Assembly: GCA_004151065.3 (NCBI GenBank)
Contig: NWUY0300029187.1
Coordinates: 35,470 to 47,129, forward strand
Length of the DNA: 11,660 nucleotides
Reading direction: 5' to 3'
Origin: Larix sibirica
Lineage: Eukaryota; Streptophyta; Pinopsida; Pinales; Pinaceae
Numbering within the stretch: position 1 is the first letter of the stretch; every line of letters starts with the position of its first letter. A program made the position numbers and the translations under genes. Below, piece by piece: positions 9,215 through 11,660 of the stretch. Under the pieces are notes generated by a model, which worked only from the letters and a program-made list of their open reading frames with translations, was not told the DNA's origin and searched no databases.

Positions 9215-9874
9215 TTGGAGCAAGCCCCCCCTGGTTTCTTCAAACTCAACTTTGATGGAGCTTCCAAAGGTAATCCCAATGCAGCTGGATTTGGAGGAGC
9301 TATCTGGGATGATTCAGGCACTATCAAGCTCATATTCATGGGCAGTATTGGCCACGACACCAACAACACAGTTGAACTCACTGGACTCCTTGAAGGTCTC
9401 AGATGTGCCCACCGGCATGGCTGGCTCCCTCTCATAATTGAAGGAGACTCCAAGATCAATCTCAACCTCGCCAGTAGACTTCACAATGGGTCCAGGGTTG
9501 AACAAATCTCGTCAAGTTGGAGATTAACGCAGAGACTTCAAGAACTTGCAACCTCCATCACTCTAGCCAGCTCAATCTCTTTCCAACATGTCAGAAGAAA
9601 AACCAATGCGCTCGCAGACTACCTTGCTAATGAAGGGGTAAACTACAACAATGCCTATCTTGAGGATTCTCTCACTTCGTTAACCTCCAGGTCTATCACT
9701 CTTCAGTGTCAAACACTGGCCAATAGGGATCTCATTCTCCTGGATGTGGGTGACAACTCCGGCCATGTGACACATGAGTCCAGACATAGGACACTGGGAC
9801 ACAGGATCATGCCATACAGCAGTGATGAGATCAGCCAAAGTTTACAAGCGACGTCAAGTCACTGGGCTCTTTAA
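9215..9874 (+). pseudogene. C-terminal RNase H domain of ORF2
   Basis: The domain removes RNA from the hybrid formed during reverse transcription, a function most animal L1s lack. The frame from about 9215 shows KLNFDGASKGNP (Asp 9254-9256), NNTVELTGL (Glu 9374-9376), IEGDSKINL (Asp 9446-9448) and NALADYLAN (Asp 9617-9619), so all four metal-binding residues are present. Upstream coding is one frame away, and the frames meet in a run of seven C (9225-9231) where eight would keep the frame. The domain is therefore the tail of ORF2, not a separate gene. After the domain, about 75 residues of unassigned tail end at TAA 9872-9874. This is the best-preserved enzymatic part, with no internal stop. 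Confidence 0.9.
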
Positions 9875-10100
9875 TTCTCCTGCCCTCGACATCGCCTCAA
9901 CCAACCTGGATCACATGGCTCTCCGGCATGCGAAGTTCAGGCTACCATATAATTGGCATCTCTGTCCACCTTACAAAGCTCTATCTTGGTCCTCTGTGTT
10001 GCGCATTCGCACTCTCTTTTTTCTACTCCAGGATTCTCCTGCTTCAGTGCCCCTTGTGCTCTCGCTTGCTAGCACCTGCAACACCCTTACGTTGGTTCCC
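9875..10100 (+). other. Spacer between RNase H end and third ORF
   Basis: It has no recognisable domain. The frame of the downstream ORF stays open through the whole spacer (from 9774), and another plus frame is also open, so openness alone does not show coding. A pyrimidine-rich stretch ending in CAG|G at 10010-10031 resembles a plant 3' splice site. Confidence 0.5.
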
Positions 10101-10922
10101 ATGGGCCGGCCGAAAGGAACCAAGAGAAAACAGAAAGATGACACGCAGGAGACAGGGCAAACCAGGAACGACTACGGTGTTGAGGTCTCCATTCCAGTCC
10201 GTTTACTAGTAGACAACTGGGAGGCAAGGATAATTACAGATAATCTCTCCAACAAAACTCATGAGCAACCTTGGGATCCCTACTAGCTTGTAAAAAACAT
10301 GTTGGGTCAGCTTATGGATGACATGCTGACAAATTGGGCCACTGCCCGTCACGCCACCCAAACTCTGCGAGCTACATTGCCAAACATGGCATCCACCCTT
10401 AGCAGCCTGGAAAACACATTCTACTAGGACTCCTATTCCCCCACTTGTCACTTCTGCCGCGACCTTCATCCTGGGAGCAATGCACATGGCACCACCTCTT
10501 CTGTTGTCAGAGTTGAAGCCACCCTCAGTGCTCTAGCCACTCCACTTGGCATGGATAGGATCAACCTGGGGGGCAATGACTTTGTTATGACACGCAGCAG
10601 GGACCCTCTGAAGGGAAAGGAGCAACCACAATCCTCCTTCCCCATCCCCTCCACCTTGGGCCCGATCCTCTCCAAGCGTACACGCAATGAACAGACTGGC
10701 TTCGTTCCTATTCCCAGGAAGACCGTGCCCATGTTGGTTAAGCTCCCTGCTCTTGCCACTCGGCCTCCGGTAAAGACTACTCTGCCACCTGTGAAATTTG
10801 CTCCACCACCTGGGAAATATGCTTCAACACCTGCAAGCGACGGGAAGGACACCGACTGCTACAGTTGTCCCATTCTGGAGGAGACTCCTTCAGACACAGA
10901 ATCCCCCTCTGCAACTGGTTAA
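10101..10922 (+). pseudogene. Third LINE frame downstream of RNase H, unknown function
   Basis: I do not recognise this protein. The frame from ATG 10101 to TAA 10920-10922 has about 273 codons with two TAG stops (10284-10286 and 10425-10427), the first fitting a former CAG. Its N-terminus MGRPKGTKRKQKDD is strongly basic, contains an AT-hook-like GRPKG and could be a nuclear localisation signal. Residues about 63-108 look helical. A Cys/His cluster CHFCRDLHPGSNAH (CX2CX3HX5H) begins at 10446. The C-terminus has Pro-rich heptads (about residues 220-247). Base composition is GC-richer than the flanks and like ORF2. This layout (basic, helical, Cys/His, Pro-rich) recalls a gag or ORF1-type RNA-binding protein, but that is inference. 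It could alternatively be a captured host fragment. Real coding origin is likely but unproven. Confidence 0.55.
10759..10842 (+). repeat. Degenerate 21-base tandem repeat coding Pro-rich heptads
   Basis: Four adjacent 21-base units start at 10759, 10780, 10801 and 10822. In the third frame they read as heptads of the type TRPPVKT, TLPPVKF, APPPGKY and ASTPASD. The two middle units are most alike. The period keeps the reading frame. Confidence 0.7.
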
Positions 10923-11010
10923 GGAGGTTTTTCAGAAGTATCTTTCTTGCTTTTTGTCTGTTTTTTATTTGCATATGACTGCCAGTTTTCTTCATGCCTC
11001 CATGGCTATG
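10923..11010 (+). other. Presumed LINE 3' untranslated tail
   Basis: The 88 bases after the third frame's TAA are T-rich. No poly(A) signal or A-tail is seen before the unresolved base 11011, so the true 3' end may be missing. Confidence 0.45.
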
Positions 11011-11011
11011 N
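11011..11011. other. Single unresolved base at right edge of LINE
   Basis: A lone N. Composition changes from the GC-moderate LINE tail to AT-rich DNA with palindromes directly after it. Confidence 0.55.
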
Positions 11012-11660
11012 ACCAAATAGCGAATTTATTTTTTGAAAAAAGTCCGAAAAATAGCCAATTGGCGAAATTTCGCCCCTAAAATTTCCCTGGTGTTAAGCTT
11101 GTCACACCCGTCATTTTTTATGTTTCTAATTAAAGAAGAAGACATCTTTAATTTCGAGCAGGTTTTGAAACTAAAGTCCCCCTTTGAGTAACCCGAATAC
11201 GATTTTACCGAAGTCAGTATTAACGAAGGGTTTGCCAAAGCAGTTATGTTTTATTTGCAGCGACCTACTCCCTTTGTTTACCCAGGTCCATTGCTTCTTT
11301 TCATAATCCCAGTAGCGTAATCACAATGAACATGAATGTCAGAGAGCTCTCGTTTATTGATCGCAACACCACTTTTAGGGGTAGCCTTCTAATTATCTTA
11401 CCGAGTGATGAGGAAATGGGTGCACTAGATATGTACAAAGTTTTTTTATTTTGATGCAAACAGCTGAAACAAGCACCTTTACTCTGTTTTCATAGTTATT
11501 CGTAAAGACTCCATTGCAATTTAAAAGCTAAACAAATAGTCATAGCAGTCAAATGTTAATTTTATTTTTGCTCATTTATACCATGAGCAATCAATTGTTT
11601 GTGAATAATTTGATTCCTCATTTATTCATCCCGTGTCTCATCAGACTTGATATGCATAAG
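11012..11660. other. AT-rich flank without a recognisable gene
   Basis: Apart from the palindrome cluster at its left end, I see no coding motif, RNA gene or retroelement signature on either strand. The open frames here are short and their translations look random. Confidence 0.6.
11029..11074. repeat. Cluster of short inverted repeats
   Basis: Within 46 bases there are T6-G-A6 (11029-11041), the perfect palindrome GCCAATTGGC (11054-11063) and the overlapping perfect palindrome GGCGAAATTTCGCC (11061-11074). It could be the edge of a small non-autonomous element or chance in AT-rich DNA. Confidence 0.6.

Larger units (their letters stand above)
5470..9874 (+). pseudogene. LINE ORF2 (EN-RT-zf-RVT-RNaseH polyprotein), degenerate
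   Basis: This would be the enzyme of target-primed reverse transcription. The start is ATG 5470, giving MQLISWNVRGLN, the usual opening of an L1 endonuclease. One frame holds from 5470 to about 8050 with 12 stops (5671, 5686, 6049, 6082, 6259, 6289, 6433, 6523, 6898, 6925, 7003, 7414). Then the frame shifts at ~8053, returns at ~8100 (stops 8155, 8209), and shifts again at ~8210-8217. It is readable to ~9224 with stops at 8304, 8436, 8553, 8655, 8763 and 9039. A one-base loss in the C run 9225-9231 leads into the RNase H frame, which ends at TAA 9872-9874. At roughly 1470 codons the length fits RNase H-bearing plant L1 ORF2. The copy is non-coding today. Confidence 0.9.
4621..11010 (+). mobile_element. 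L1-type LINE with RNase H, 5'-truncated, plus a third ORF
   Basis: A non-LTR retrotransposon of about 6.4 kb on the plus strand. It contains the C-terminal part of ORF1 with a zinc knuckle, then ORF2 with AP endonuclease, reverse transcriptase, zf-RVT and RNase H, then an additional frame and a short tail. Acquisition of an archaeal-like RNase H by plant L1 elements is established knowledge, and this copy fits that group. The 5' end is cut inside ORF1 at the unresolved base 4620. The 3' end is also unclear: no poly(A) or short tandem tail is seen before the unresolved base 11011, and no target-site duplication was found. About 20 stops and several indels in ORF2 make it non-functional. Confidence 0.9.

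Noticed and set aside
8797-9255. 152-codon plus-strand frame overlapping zf-RVT
   Set aside because: The frame carrying CPMC...HLLNSC and the Trp-rich tail is the real one; this frame has no motif.
10466-10852. 128-codon open frame on the minus strand with Gly-Gly repeats
   Set aside because: It is the antisense shadow of the Pro-rich heptad repeats in the plus-strand third frame; no domain is visible.
11026-11238. 70-codon minus-strand frame as a gene
   Set aside because: Short, crosses the palindrome cluster, and shows no recognisable motif.

Overview
The window looks like intergenic or intronic DNA of a land plant. It holds two decayed retroelement fragments in opposite orientations, flanked by AT-rich DNA in which I recognise no gene. 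Both fragments belong to plant families: a Ty3/gypsy-like element and an L1-type LINE with an extra RNase H domain. Their wording, from memory of related elements, and the heavy decay fit a gymnosperm best. That assignment is an inference.

Layout. Positions 1-2194 are AT-rich, with two microsatellites, and non-coding as far as I can see. Positions 2196-4619 (minus strand) are a Ty3/gypsy-type fragment: the C-terminal part of gag, a gag-pol linker, an aspartic protease (LDSGAS), then, in the same frame and one stop codon later, an RNase H with all four acidic residues. No reverse transcriptase or integrase is present. Positions 4621-11010 (plus strand) are a 5'-truncated non-LTR element: the C-terminal half of ORF1 with a CCHC-like zinc knuckle, then ORF2 with endonuclease, reverse transcriptase, zf-RVT and RNase H, then an unexpected third frame of about 273 codons (10101-10922) and a short 3' tail. 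Positions 11012-11660 are AT-rich and unassigned, starting with a cluster of short palindromes.

Both elements are dead copies. ORF2 stays in one frame from 5470 to about 8050 despite 12 stop codons, most of them explicable as C-to-T or G-to-A changes in Gln and Trp codons. Later parts carry a few small indels, including one in a C run. In the intact element, ORF1 would bind RNA, the endonuclease and reverse transcriptase would carry out target-primed reverse transcription, and RNase H would remove template RNA. The role of the third frame is unknown.

Three single unresolved bases (2195, 4620, 11011) sit exactly where the content changes. They may be assembly joins, so the juxtaposition of the four segments should not be taken as biological without read support. 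The best candidates for something undescribed are the third frame downstream of RNase H in the LINE and the protease-RNase H order in the gypsy fragment.
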